Of a stretch of 64,000 nucleotides of DNA, positions 17,838 to 28,670 are shown piece by piece; the stretch's first letter is position 1, and the number at the start of each line of letters is the position of its first letter. The notes beneath the pieces were generated by a model. The model did no database searches, was not told the origin of the DNA, and saw nothing but the letters and a program-made list of their open reading frames with translations. The translations under genes were made by a program, and so were the position numbers. The stretch lies in assembly GCF_003217575.1 (NCBI RefSeq), contig NZ_QJTC01000006.1, positions 1 to 64,000 on the forward strand, written 5' to 3'. This stretch comes from Xylophilus ampelinus (GTDB lineage: Bacteria > Pseudomonadota > Gammaproteobacteria > Burkholderiales > Burkholderiaceae_C).

Positions 17838-17853
17838 CCCCCCGCGCACCACG
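17838..17853. repeat. attR-like repeat (copy of tRNA-Leu 3' end)
   Basis: Exact 16-base copy of 15411-15426, located 57 bases before the trigger factor start, with no tRNA attached. The sequence before it differs from the tRNA T-arm. Confidence 0.6.
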
Positions 17854-17910
17854 CAAGCATCCCGGCAGGCAGATCTCTGACCGCCGCCGACCGATCTCAT
17901 AGGAGAAAAT

Positions 17911-19224
17911 ATGGCCGTCAATGTGGAAACCCTCGACAAGCTGGAGCGCAAAATCACGCTGACGCTGCCAGTCACCACGATCCAGTCGGAAGTCGACGCG
18001 CGCCTCAAGCGCCTCGCCCGCACCGTCAAGATGGACGGCTTTCGTCCCGGCAAGGTGCCGATGAACGTGGTGGCCCAGCGCTACGGCTACTCGGTGCAGT
18101 ACGAAGTCATGAACGACAAGGTCGGCGAGGCCTTCTCGGCGGCCGCCAACGAAGCGCAGCTGCGCGTGGCCGGTCAGCCGACCATCACCGAGAAGGACGG
18201 CGCGCCCGAAGGCGAACTGGTCTTCGACGCCGTCTTCGAGGTGTTCCCCGAAGTCAAGATCGCCGACCTGTCGGATGCCGACGTCGAGAAGCTCAACGCC
18301 GAAGTAGACGAGACCGCGATCAACCGCACCCTCGACATACTGCGCAAGCAGCGCCGTACCTTCGCCCAGCGTGCCCAGGACTCGGGCGCCGAAGACGGCG
18401 ACCGGGTCACGGTCGACTTCGAAGGCAAGATCGACGGCGAAGTGTTTCAGGGCGGCAAGGCCGAGGCGTTCCAGTTCCTGGTCGGCGAAGGCCAGATGTT
18501 GAAGGAATTTGAGGAAGCCGTGCGCGGCATGAAGGCCGGCGAAAGCAAGACCTTCCCGCTGGCCTTCCCCGAGGACTACCACGGCAAGGACGTCGCCGGA
18601 AAGCAGGCCGATTTCATGGTTACGGTCAAGAAGATCGAACAGGCTAACCTGCCGGAAGTCAACGAACTGCTGGCCAAGTCGCTCGGCATCGCCGACGGCA
18701 CGGTCGAAGGCCTGCGTGCCGACATCAAGAAGAACCTGGAGCGCGAAGTCAAGTTCCGCGTCCTGTCGCGCAACAAGCAGTCCGTCATGGACGCTCTGAT
18801 CTCGAAGGCCGAACTCGACCTGCCCAAGGCGAGCGTACAGGCCGAAGTCGAGCGCATGATCGAAAGCGCCCGTGCCGACCTGAAGCAGCGCGGCATCAAG
18901 GACGCCGACAAGGCGCCGATCCCCGACGACGTGTTCCGTCCGCAGGCCGAACGCCGCGTGCGCTTGGGTCTGGTGGTGGCCGAGCTGGTGCGTGCCAACG
19001 CCCTGCATGCCAAGCCCGAACAGATCAAGGCCCACATCGACGAGCTGGCCGCCAGCTACGAGAAGCCGGCCGACGTGGTCCGCTGGTACCAGAGCGACCG
19101 CCAGCGCCTGGCCGAAGTCGAAGCGGTCGTGATCGAGAACAACGTTACCGAATTCGTGCTGTCCAAGTCCAAGGTTACCGAGAAGGCCGTGTCCTTCGAC
19201 GAGCTGATGGGCCAGCAGGGCTGA
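17911..19224 (+). CDS. tig: trigger factor
   Basis: Ribosome-bound chaperone with peptidyl-prolyl isomerase activity, 437 residues. The ribosome-binding signature [12 protein letters not shown] lies near residue 45. The FKBP-like domain (about 150-245) contains [20 protein letters not shown], and the C-terminal arms are helical. A good ribosome site AGGAGA precedes the ATG. It heads the usual tig-clpP-clpX-lon order. The upstream neighbour is now the island instead of the tRNA directly. Confidence 0.97.
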   Translation: MAVNVETLDKLERKITLTLPVTTIQSEVDARLKRLARTVKMDGFRPGKVPMNVVAQRYGYSVQYEVMNDKVGEAFSAAANEAQLRVAGQPTITEKDGAPEGELVFDAVFEVFPEVKIADLSDADVEKLNAEVDETAINRTLDILRKQRRTFAQRAQDSGAEDGDRVTVDFEGKIDGEVFQGGKAEAFQFLVGEGQMLKEFEEAVRGMKAGESKTFPLAFPEDYHGKDVAGKQADFMVTVKKIEQANLPEVNELLAKSLGIADGTVEGLRADIKKNLEREVKFRVLSRNKQSVMDALISKAELDLPKASVQAEVERMIESARADLKQRGIKDADKAPIPDDVFRPQAERRVRLGLVVAELVRANALHAKPEQIKAHIDELAASYEKPADVVRWYQSDRQRLAEVEAVVIENNVTEFVLSKSKVTEKAVSFDELMGQQG

Positions 19225-19259
19225 GCGCCTCCGCGCCCGTCGCCCGGCCTGCCATGGCC

Positions 19260-19299
19260 ATGGGGCTTGTGCTTTTCGGCACAGGCCCCATGTCGTTTT
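19260..19299 (+). terminator. hairpin between tig and clpP
   Basis: Thirteen-base stem (19260-19272 with 19279-19291, one G-T pair) and a six-base loop, followed by a weak T-rich tail. It could separate tig from clpP transcription. Confidence 0.55.
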
Positions 19300-19329
19300 C
19301 GCTACAGTAGTTCTTTCCCAGGAGAAATC

Positions 19330-19938
19330 ATGAGTGCAGTAGAAACCCAAGGTCTCGGCATGGTGCCGATGGTGGTCGAGCAGTCGGGCCGCGGCGAGCG
19401 GTCGTACGACATCTATTCGCGGCTGCTGAAGGAGCGCGTGATTTTCCTGGTGGGCGAGGTCAACGACCAGACCGCCAACCTGGTGGTGGCGCAGCTGCTG
19501 TTCCTCGAAAGTGAGAACCCCGACAAGGACATCTCGTTCTACATCAACTCGCCCGGCGGCAGCGTCAGCGCCGGCATGGCGATCTACGACACGATGCAGT
19601 TCATCAAGCCTGCTGTTTCGACGCTGTGCATCGGCTTCGCGGCCAGCATGGGCGCGTTCCTGCTGGCGGCCGGCGAGAAGGGCAAGCGTTTCTGCCTGCC
19701 CAACTCCAAGGTCATGATCCATCAGGTGCTCGGCGGCGCACGCGGTCAGGCCACGGACATCGAAATCCACGCCCGCGATATCCTGAAGACCCGCGAGCAG
19801 ATGAACAAGATCCTGGCCGACCGTACCGGCCAGCCGCTCGAGAAGATCGCACGCGACACCGAACGCGACTACTTCCTTACCGCCGACGAATCCAAGGACT
19901 ATGGAATCGTCGACCAGGTGATCTCCAAGCGCGGCTGA
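19330..19938 (+). CDS. clpP: ATP-dependent Clp protease proteolytic subunit
   Basis: Serine protease chamber of ClpXP/ClpAP, 202 residues. Catalytic Ser106 is in [14 protein letters not shown] and His131 in [13 protein letters not shown]; the Asp lies in the [10 protein letters not shown] region. [19 protein letters not shown] forms the substrate-strand segment. A short N-terminal propeptide-like stretch is present. The ribosome site AGGAGAAATC is directly before ATG at 19330. It partners with ClpX, encoded next. Confidence 0.97.
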   Translation: MSAVETQGLGMVPMVVEQSGRGERSYDIYSRLLKERVIFLVGEVNDQTANLVVAQLLFLESENPDKDISFYINSPGGSVSAGMAIYDTMQFIKPAVSTLCIGFAASMGAFLLAAGEKGKRFCLPNSKVMIHQVLGGARGQATDIEIHARDILKTREQMNKILADRTGQPLEKIARDTERDYFLTADESKDYGIVDQVISKRG

Positions 19939-20035
19939 GACCCCGTCCGTCGCGGAAAAGGCGCTTTCACTTGCGAAAAGTGCCATTTGCTATTTCGTTA
20001 TCATGCATTCATCCAGTCTCTAGGCATAGCGTTCA

Positions 20036-21304
20036 ATGGCCGATAAAAAGGGCTCCTCCTCCAGCGAAAAGACGCTGTACTGCTCGTTCTGCGGCAAGAG
20101 TCAGCACGAGGTCAAGAAATTGATCGCCGGGCCGTCGGTCTTCATCTGCGACGAATGCATCGACTTGTGCAATGAGATCATCCGCGACGAGGTCCCGGAC
20201 GGCGGCGACGCCAAGGACCCGCGCTCCGAGTTGCCCACGCCTGCCGAGATCAAGCAGAACCTCGACAGCTACGTGATCGGCCAGGAAGTCGCCAAGCGCA
20301 CCCTGGCGGTGGCGGTCTACAACCACTACAAGCGGTTGCGGCACAAGGAAAAGGCCAGGAAGGACGATGTCGAACTGGCCAAGAGCAACATCCTGCTGAT
20401 CGGACCGACCGGTTCCGGCAAGACGCTGCTGGCCCAGACGCTCGCCCGGATGCTAGATGTGCCGTTCGTCATGGCCGATGCGACCACGCTGACCGAAGCC
20501 GGCTATGTCGGCGAGGACGTCGAGAACATCGTCCAGAAGCTGTTGCAGAGCTGCAACTACGAAGTCGAGCGAGCCCAGCGCGGCATCGTCTACATCGATG
20601 AGATCGACAAAATCTCCCGCAAGTCGGACAACCCTTCGATCACCCGCGACGTGTCGGGCGAGGGCGTCCAGCAGGCACTGCTGAAGCTGATCGAAGGCAC
20701 GATGGCCAGCATTCCGCCGCAGGGCGGTCGCAAGCACCCGAACCAGGATTTCCTGCAGATCGACACGACCAACATCCTGTTCATCTGCGGTGGTGCGTTT
20801 TCGGGCCTCGAAAAAGTCATCGACAACCGCACCGAGGCATCGGGCATCGGTTTCGGCGCATCGGTCAAGAGCAAGCAGCAGCGTACCCTGACCGAAGTTT
20901 TCAAGGAAATCGAGCCGGAAGACCTGATCAAGTTCGGTTTGATTCCGGAACTGGTCGGCCGGATGCCGGTCATCGCTACGCTTGCCGAACTGAGCGAGGA
21001 CGCACTGGTGCAGATCCTGACCGAGCCGAAGAACGCGCTGGTCAAGCAGTACGGCAAGTTGCTGTCGATGGAAGGCGTCGACCTGGAGATCCGGCCGGCC
21101 GCGTTGAAGGCCATCGCCCGCAAGGCGCTGGCCCGCAAGACGGGTGCTCGCGGCCTGCGCTCGATCCTGGAACAGAGCCTGATCGACACGATGTACGAGT
21201 TGCCACATACGACGAACGTCGACAAGGTCGTGGTCGACGAGTCGACGATTGAAGAGAACAAGCCTCCGCTGCTGGTTTACCGCGAGGCGGCGAAGAAAGC
21301 CTAG
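20036..21304 (+). CDS. clpX: Clp protease ATP-binding subunit ClpX
   Basis: AAA+ unfoldase of 422 residues that feeds ssrA-tagged and adaptor-bound proteins to ClpP. The N-terminal zinc domain shows CSFCGKSQ and CDECIDLC. Walker A is GPTGSGKT (about 122-129) and Walker B is IVYIDEIDK. The pore loop GYVGEDVE and the ClpP-binding IGFGAS stretch are present. It lies 97 bases after clpP in the same direction. Confidence 0.97.
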   Translation: MADKKGSSSSEKTLYCSFCGKSQHEVKKLIAGPSVFICDECIDLCNEIIRDEVPDGGDAKDPRSELPTPAEIKQNLDSYVIGQEVAKRTLAVAVYNHYKRLRHKEKARKDDVELAKSNILLIGPTGSGKTLLAQTLARMLDVPFVMADATTLTEAGYVGEDVENIVQKLLQSCNYEVERAQRGIVYIDEIDKISRKSDNPSITRDVSGEGVQQALLKLIEGTMASIPPQGGRKHPNQDFLQIDTTNILFICGGAFSGLEKVIDNRTEASGIGFGASVKSKQQRTLTEVFKEIEPEDLIKFGLIPELVGRMPVIATLAELSEDALVQILTEPKNALVKQYGKLLSMEGVDLEIRPAALKAIARKALARKTGARGLRSILEQSLIDTMYELPHTTNVDKVVVDESTIEENKPPLLVYREAAKKA

Positions 21305-21440
21305 GCCTCGTGCCGAGCCGCGCCCATCCGGGCGTGGCGACGGATTGATCATCCTGTTTCGGCCGGTCCCGGCGGATCGACGATGCTTGCAAAGCGCCGT
21401 TCGCATCCCATGTGGGCACGGCATCTACCTAAGGATTCTC

Positions 21441-23858
<2,418 letters not shown>

Positions 23859-23861
<3 letters not shown>

Positions 23862-23896
23862 CGACAGTTTTTTCAGATTTTTTGAGGCTGTCGTCA
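23859..23896 (+). terminator. possible terminator overlapping the lon stop
   Basis: TGACGACAG (beginning with the stop codon) pairs perfectly with CTGTCGTCA at 23888-23896 across a T-rich 20-base loop. Confidence 0.35.
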
Positions 23897-23921
23897 AAAG
23901 CGCCTAAAAGTGCGCTAGAAT
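23893..23921 (+). promoter_or_regulatory. possible promoter of the tRNA cluster
   Basis: GTCAAA, 17-base spacer, TAGAAT (23916-23921), 44 bases before tRNA-Gly. The -10 is good and the -35 is weak. Confidence 0.4.
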
Positions 23922-23964
23922 TTTGTTCATACCAGCAAACGACGCAAATGAGTCTGTTGCAAAC

Positions 23965-24040
23965 GCGGGAATAGCTCAGTTGGTAGAGCGCAACCTTGCC
24001 AAGGTTGAGGTCGAGAGTTCGAGACTCTTTTCCCGCTCCA
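23965..24040 (+). tRNA. tRNA-Gly (GCC)
   Basis: 76-base tRNA with encoded CCA. The acceptor GCGGGAA pairs with TTCCCGC, the anticodon loop carries GCC, and the T-loop is TTCGAGA. First of three tRNAs. Confidence 0.96.
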
Positions 24041-24046
24041 CATTCC

Positions 24047-24074
24047 AAAAGGGAAGCTTAGGCTTCCCTTTTTT
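24047..24074 (+). terminator. terminator between tRNA-Gly and tRNA-Cys
   Basis: AAAAGGGAAGC, loop TTAG, GCTTCCCTTTTTT: an 11-base stem running into a T tract. Confidence 0.7.
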
Positions 24075-24087
24075 GTCGGTGATCTAG

Positions 24088-24161
24088 GGCGCGATAGCAA
24101 AGCGGTTATGCAACGGATTGCAAATCCGTGTAGCCCGGTTCGACTCCGGGTCGCGCCTCCA
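24088..24161 (+). tRNA. tRNA-Cys (GCA)
   Basis: 74-base tRNA with encoded CCA. The acceptor GGCGCGA pairs with TCGCGCC, and the anticodon loop TTGCAAA gives GCA. Confidence 0.96.
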
Positions 24162-24190
24162 AGACTGTGCGGATATTGGTGCATACCTGG

Positions 24191-24213
24191 ACGGACCGCG
24201 AGGTCCGTTTTTT
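24191..24213 (+). terminator. terminator after tRNA-Cys
   Basis: ACGGACC, loop GCGA, GGTCCGT, then a run of Ts: a classic intrinsic terminator. Confidence 0.75.
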
Positions 24214-24261
24214 GTGGGTCGGCCGCTCAACGCACTTCGGTGCTGCAGGCCCCCGCTCGAT

Positions 24262-24585
24262 GCCCGAGTGGTGAAATCGGTAGACACAAGGGACTTGAAG
24301 CAATTTGAGCCCTCCCGGGGAAACTCGGGAGGTGACGCCCGTCAAATTCGGTGAACGCCCTGGATGCGCATGCACTGCGCACCCGAGCCAACGCCGAGCC
24401 AAGCCGCAGGCCTCCGGGGCTGCGGAAGGTGTAGAGAGCAGACGGCGGGCACCTAAGGCCGCGAGGCTAGGGTGAAGGCGTGCTCCAGACCACGAACCGC
24501 AGCAATGCGGGCGGCGAAAGCCGAAGTGGTACGAAAATCCCTCGACTTCGCGGTCGTGCCGGTTCGATTCCGGCCTCGGGCACCA
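24262..24585 (+). tRNA. tRNA-Leu (UAA), interrupted by a group I intron
   Basis: Exons 24262-24296 and 24534-24585 join to an 87-base leucine tRNA with CCA. The acceptor GCCCGAG pairs with CTCGGGC, and the anticodon stem AGGGA pairs with TCCCT. The joined loop is CTTAAAA, giving anticodon UAA with the splice junction after U34. Without removal of the 237-base insert the tRNA cannot fold. Confidence 0.92.
24297..24533 (+). ncRNA. self-splicing group I intron in tRNA-Leu(UAA)
   Basis: 237-base intron in the anticodon loop. Core elements match the Azoarcus-type (IC3) ribozyme: a GTCAAATTCGGTGAA block, AACGCCGAGCCAAGCC, GAAGGTGTAGAGAGCAGACG followed by CACCTAAGG, and GGTGAAGGCGTGCTCCAG. An internal guide GAGCCCT at 24307-24313 pairs with the exon end and leaves the required U-G pair at the 5' splice site. 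The intron ends in G. It carries no homing endonuclease. Confidence 0.92.
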
Positions 24586-24935
24586 TGGATTCGGTCGACA
24601 TGCACTGCCGGCGCGGCACCCGCCTTCGGCGGGTGGACGGCGTCGCAGCGTGTTGCACGCTGGATGCGGAACGGCGCGGTTTCTGCGGCACTGGCTTCCT
24701 CTCGCGGCGAGATGCGCCATCGATCCCTACCGCTCGCCCACCGTTGCGGCGGCTCGGTCTCGCGGTCGAGTGCAGCATTTCCCCCCGGGGACAGACCGGT
24801 CCCGCAACGTGAGAAAATGCTGTGCGGGCCGTGGGTTATAACGTCCATTTCGTTCGCCTTCTTTCTATCTACTCCTTGCTGTGAAGGCTCTTGTCGCCCG
24901 GCCCCGATCGGCCCCGTTGCCCAAGAGATGTATGA
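24586..24935. other. intergenic region after tRNA-Leu(UAA)
   Basis: No supported gene. It contains an 8-base hairpin CACCCGCC/GGCGGGTG at 24617-24635 without a T tract, and a possible -10 (TATAAC, 24837-24842) for the next gene. Open frames here lack ribosome sites. Confidence 0.4.
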
Positions 24936-25580
24936 ATGTCCAACTACAACAACACCCCGTTTGAAATCCACGTCCATGGCGACGTGGTGCTGCGTGCCGA
25001 CGTGACGTTCGAGCAACTTCAGGAGGCGCTCCGGCCGCTGTGGAAATACGCCGGCGCCAAGTCGCTGGCCGATGGCGCGGCCAGCTCCTACGAGGACGAG
25101 CCGGGCATCGAGTTCAAGCCGAAAGAGCACCTGCTGCAGATCTGCTGGACGGTCAACGGCGACGAGGACTTTCGTCACAACCTCGACGAGATGTGCATGA
25201 GCATCAACGAGTTGGCGGAGCAGGGCGCCTCGATCGAGGTCACCTTCTACGACACCGATTTCGACGAGGAAGAAGAATCCGCCGATGCCGAGGCGCGCGA
25301 CGATTTCGTGATGCTTTTCGTCGGCCCGACGCCCGCGGCCATCATGCAGGTGCAGCGCGATCTGCTGGTGCAGGACGTGATCAACATGATGGAGCGGCAT
25401 TTCGACGGTGCCGAGTTGGGCGGCGTGGTGGCCGAGATCGACAAGCTTTTCGGCGAGCGCTTCGACGCGCTGGTCAATTCGCTCGAACTGGGCAAGCCGC
25501 CGCGCGGCACCGGCGGTTCAGGCGGATCAAGTGGGCCTGGCGGCCACGGCGGCGGTCGCCGGCCGCGCCACCTGCACTGA
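24936..25580 (+). CDS. conserved hypothetical acidic protein
   Basis: 214-residue soluble protein that I recognise as a type common in Comamonadaceae but cannot assign a function. Features: an N-terminal EIHVHGDVVLRADVTFEQL, a conserved CWTVNGDEDF core, a very acidic patch (about 108-122), and a C-terminal flexible Gly/Ser/Arg/His tail from about residue 190. No signal peptide or membrane segment. It is followed 14 bases later by the YgjP-like gene and probably shares its transcript. Confidence 0.75.
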   Translation: MSNYNNTPFEIHVHGDVVLRADVTFEQLQEALRPLWKYAGAKSLADGAASSYEDEPGIEFKPKEHLLQICWTVNGDEDFRHNLDEMCMSINELAEQGASIEVTFYDTDFDEEEESADAEARDDFVMLFVGPTPAAIMQVQRDLLVQDVINMMERHFDGAELGGVVAEIDKLFGERFDALVNSLELGKPPRGTGGSGGSSGPGGHGGGRRPRHLH

Positions 25581-25594
25581 GTCATAAGCCCGCC

Positions 25595-26158
25595 ATGCGC
25601 TACCTGACCGGCTATTCGGAAGCGGTGCAGGCCCAGGTGCAGGCGATCCATGCGCGGCAGGGCCTGGGGCGCCTGCTGCTCTCGCGCTACCCGGCGCCGC
25701 ACGGCATGCGCACCGACCGTGCGCTGCACGCCTTCGTCTACGACCTGAAGGCAGAGCACCTGCGCCGGGCGCCGCCGATCGACAAGGTGCTCTACGACAG
25801 CAAGCTGCAGGTGGTGCAGCATGCCCTGGGCCTGCACACCGCCATCTCGCGCAAGCAGGGCGCAAAGCTCAAGGCCAGCCGCGAGATCCGCATCGCGTCG
25901 GTGTTCAAGGATGTGCCGCTCGATTTCTTGAAGATGATCGTGGTGCACGAGCTGGCCCATCTGAAGGAGCGCGACCACGACTGCGCCTTCTACCAGCTGT
26001 GCGAGAGCATGGAGCCGCGTTACCACCAGCTAGAGCTGGATCTGCGCCTCTACCTGACGCATCTGGAGGCCACCGGCGAACGCCTGTGGTCAGGGAGCGG
26101 TGGCGTCGGCGCCCTGGCTGGCACCGACGCCCAGCCAACGGCCCGCGGCAGCCTGTAG
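25595..26158 (+). CDS. YgjP-like zinc metallopeptidase (DUF45)
   Basis: 187-residue protein with the DUF45/YgjP metal-binding pattern: HELAHLKERDH near residue 115 followed by CAFYQLCESMEPRY. The HExxH-like histidines and the later His would hold zinc. The substrate is unknown; members are linked to nucleic-acid-associated or stress proteolysis. The last 23 codons overlap the 3' end of murI on the other strand. Confidence 0.8.
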   Translation: MRYLTGYSEAVQAQVQAIHARQGLGRLLLSRYPAPHGMRTDRALHAFVYDLKAEHLRRAPPIDKVLYDSKLQVVQHALGLHTAISRKQGAKLKASREIRIASVFKDVPLDFLKMIVVHELAHLKERDHDCAFYQLCESMEPRYHQLELDLRLYLTHLEATGERLWSGSGGVGALAGTDAQPTARGSL

Positions 26159-26944
26159 CAGTCCGAGATCGCCGGTACTGACCAGTTCCAGGCGGCCGGG
26201 TCCGCCCGACTCGGCCCTCAGCAACCCGTGCCGTGCCAGCAAGCGCTGCGTCTGGCGGGCGACCGGCTCGCCGGTGTCGATCAATCGGATCTGCGGCCCG
26301 ACCAGCTCGCGCAGCGCAGGCGCTGCGAAGACGTAGTGGGTGCAGCCCAGCACCAGCGTGTCGATATCGCTCATTCGTAAGCCGAAAGTGCCGGCAGCCG
26401 ACGTGTAAAGCCGGCATAGTGCTATCGTATTGATAGCGTTCGAATCGGCGCTGCCCGGTTGCAGCAGTTCGTCCTCGATAGCGGTGGCCAGCCCGTCGCA
26501 GGGCTGCACGCTGAAATGGGCCTGATGTTGCAGCGGCGCCATTAGCGCCTTGAATTTCGCGCTGGTGACCGTGCCGCGGGTGCCCAGCACCGCGATGCGG
26601 CCAGTGCGGGTGACGGCCAGGGCGGGCTTCACGGCCGGCTCGACCCCGACCAGATGCAGGTCGGAGTGGGTAGCCCGCAGCAGGTGGATCGCCGCAGCGG
26701 TGGCGGTGTTGCAGGCGACCACCAGCGCCTTGATGCGGTGCCGGTTTCGCAGCGTCTCGGCGACGTGGACGGTACGGGCCACCACATGGTCGTCGCCGCG
26801 CTCGCCGTACGGTGCGAAGCCGCTGTCGGCCAGGTAGACGAAGTCTTCCACCGGCAGAAGGCGCTGCAGCGCCCGCAGCACGCTCAGGCCGCCGATGCCG
26901 CTGTCGAAGACGCCGATCGGCGCGTCGGGAGTAAGAAGAGACAT
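26090..26944 (-). CDS. murI: glutamate racemase
   Basis: Converts L- to D-glutamate for peptidoglycan. 284 residues. The two catalytic Cys motifs are visible, VACNTATAAAIHL and LGCTHYVF, with the start GVFDSGIGGLSVLRAL. A GCTATC palindrome lies inside the gene (26421-26437) and encodes part of a hydrophilic loop between the two halves. The gene is tail-to-tail with the YgjP-like gene (69-base overlap) and 91 bases upstream of the fumarase gene in the divergent sense of the operon map, on the same strand. Confidence 0.95.
   Translation of the reverse strand: MSLLTPDAPIGVFDSGIGGLSVLRALQRLLPVEDFVYLADSGFAPYGERGDDHVVARTVHVAETLRNRHRIKALVVACNTATAAAIHLLRATHSDLHLVGVEPAVKPALAVTRTGRIAVLGTRGTVTSAKFKALMAPLQHQAHFSVQPCDGLATAIEDELLQPGSADSNAINTIALCRLYTSAAGTFGLRMSDIDTLVLGCTHYVFAAPALRELVGPQIRLIDTGEPVARQTQRLLARHGLLRAESGGPGRLELVSTGDLGLLQAAAGRWLGVGASQGADATAP
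26421..26437. repeat. GCTATC palindrome, copy 3
   Basis: GCTATC, five bases, GATAGC: a perfect six-base inverted repeat inside the murI coding sequence. Confidence 0.65.
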
Positions 26945-27035
26945 CGTGGACGGTGGAGCAACCGGCAGGGTGCGATGGTCGGCCGGAGGGCGTGCCCTGC
27001 TGCGGCCAAAGCCGTTCGGACCGCCCCTCGGCGCC

Positions 27036-28589
27036 TCAGGCAGGGGCCAGTTCGATACCCTTGAATTCGCCGGTCGCGATCCGTGCCTGCCATTCGGCCG
27101 GGCCGGTGACGTGCACGCTGGTGCCGCCGGCGTCCACCGCCACGGTGACCGGCATGTCGACCACGTCGAATTCGTAGATCGCCTCCATGCCCAGGTCGGC
27201 GAAGCCGACCACCTTCGCGTCCTTGATCGCCTTGCTGACCAGGTAGGCGGCGCCGCCGACTGCCATCAGGTAGGCACTCTTGTGCTTCTGGATCGAGACT
27301 ACGGTGGCCGGGCCGCGCTCGGCCTTGCCGATCATCGCGATCAGGCCGGTCTTCTCCAGCATCATGTCGGTGAACTTGTCCATCCGCGTCGCGGTGGTGG
27401 GGCCTGCCGGGCCGACCGCCTCGCCCTTGACCGGGTCGACCGGACCGACGTAGTAGATGACCCGGTTGGTGAAATCGACCGGTAGTGGCTCTCCCTTGGC
27501 CAGCATGGTCTGAATGCGCGCATGCGCCGCGTCGCGGCCGGTGAGCATCTTGCCGTTGAGCAACAGGGTGTCTCCCGGCTTCCAGCTGGCGACTTCTTCC
27601 CTAGTGAGCGTGTTCAGGTCGACGCGGCGGCTCTTGTTGTAGTCGGGCGCCCAGTCGATCTTGGGCCACAGGTCGAGCGACGGGGCTTCCAGGTAGACCG
27701 GGCCGGCGCCGTTCATCACGAAGTGCGCATGGCGGGTGGCGGCGCAGTTGGGGATCATCGCGACCGGCTTGCTGGCGGCATGCGTCGGGTACGTCTTGAT
27801 CTTCACGTCGAGCACGGTGGTCAGGCCGCCCAGGCCCTGGGCGCCGATGCCGAGGGCGTTGACCTTCTCGAACAGCTCCAGGCGCATCTCTTCGAGCTTG
27901 TCGAGCGGCTCGCCGCGGGAGGACTTGGCCTGCAGCTCGTACATGTCCAGGTCGTCCATCAGGCTTTCCTTGGCCAGCAGGACCGCCTTCTCGGCGGTGC
28001 CGCCGATGCCGATGCCCAGCATGCCGGGCGGGCACCAGCCGGCGCCCATGGAGGGCACGGTCTTGAGCACCCAGTCGACCACGCTGTCGCTCGGGTTGAG
28101 CATGATCATCTTGCTCTTGTTCTCGCTGCCGCCGCCCTTGGCCGCGACGGTGATGTCGAGGCTGCCGCCGGGCACGATCCGGGTGAAGATCACCGCCGGC
28201 GTGTTGTCCTTGGTGTTGCGCCGGTCGAACTGCGGGTCGGCGACCACCGAGGCGCGCAGCGTGTTGTCTGGATGGTTGTAGCCGCGGCGCACGCCTTCGT
28301 TAATCGCGTCCTCCAGGCCGCCGGGGAAGCCTTCGAAACGCACGTCCATGCCCACCTTGAGGAACACGTTGACGATGCCGGTGTCCTGGCAGATGGGGCG
28401 CTGGCCGGTTGCGCTCATCTTGCTGTTGGTGAGGATCTGCGCGATCGCGTCCTTGGCCGCCGGACTCTGTTCGCGGGCATAGGCGCGGACCAGGTGGGCG
28501 ATGTAGTCGGTCGGATGGTAGTAGGAGATGTACTGCAGCGCCGCAGCGACGGATTCCACGAGGTCGTGGTACTGGATACGGGTCGTCAT
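27036..28589 (-). CDS. fumarate hydratase, class I (iron-sulfur)
   Basis: Single-chain class I fumarase of 517 residues, joining the alpha-type and beta-type domains. Cluster Cys candidates are in RPICQDTG, GWCPPGMLG and PNCAATRHAHF. The beta domain from about 330 on has GRDAAHAR and GPTTATRMD. It interconverts fumarate and malate in the TCA cycle. The class II enzyme FumC is encoded 2.5 kb away. The ATG at 28589 gives MTTRIQYHDL; the longer open frame upstream is not convincing. Confidence 0.92.
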   Translation of the reverse strand: MTTRIQYHDLVESVAAALQYISYYHPTDYIAHLVRAYAREQSPAAKDAIAQILTNSKMSATGQRPICQDTGIVNVFLKVGMDVRFEGFPGGLEDAINEGVRRGYNHPDNTLRASVVADPQFDRRNTKDNTPAVIFTRIVPGGSLDITVAAKGGGSENKSKMIMLNPSDSVVDWVLKTVPSMGAGWCPPGMLGIGIGGTAEKAVLLAKESLMDDLDMYELQAKSSRGEPLDKLEEMRLELFEKVNALGIGAQGLGGLTTVLDVKIKTYPTHAASKPVAMIPNCAATRHAHFVMNGAGPVYLEAPSLDLWPKIDWAPDYNKSRRVDLNTLTREEVASWKPGDTLLLNGKMLTGRDAAHARIQTMLAKGEPLPVDFTNRVIYYVGPVDPVKGEAVGPAGPTTATRMDKFTDMMLEKTGLIAMIGKAERGPATVVSIQKHKSAYLMAVGGAAYLVSKAIKDAKVVGFADLGMEAIYEFDVVDMPVTVAVDAGGTSVHVTGPAEWQARIATGEFKGIELAPA

Positions 28590-28670
28590 GGTGGGGATCG
28601 TGTTGTTGTGGGACACCAGCCCGCAATTATCCCCATTGTGCGGCGCGGTCGCCCGCACCGGTCCCGGCGT

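Larger units (their letters stand above)
15427..17853. mobile_element. tRNA-Leu-associated low-GC genomic island (~2.4 kb)
   Basis: Segment between two direct 16-bp copies of the tRNA-Leu 3' end. Two 60-base lines I counted inside it (16381-16440, 16501-16560) are about 42 % GC, against about 70 % in the RND gene. It holds three genes on the minus strand and no integrase, so it may have been mobilised in trans or have lost its integrase. Trigger factor follows directly after the right repeat. I infer that the island separates a tRNA-Leu/tig neighbourhood that was once continuous. Confidence 0.6.
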
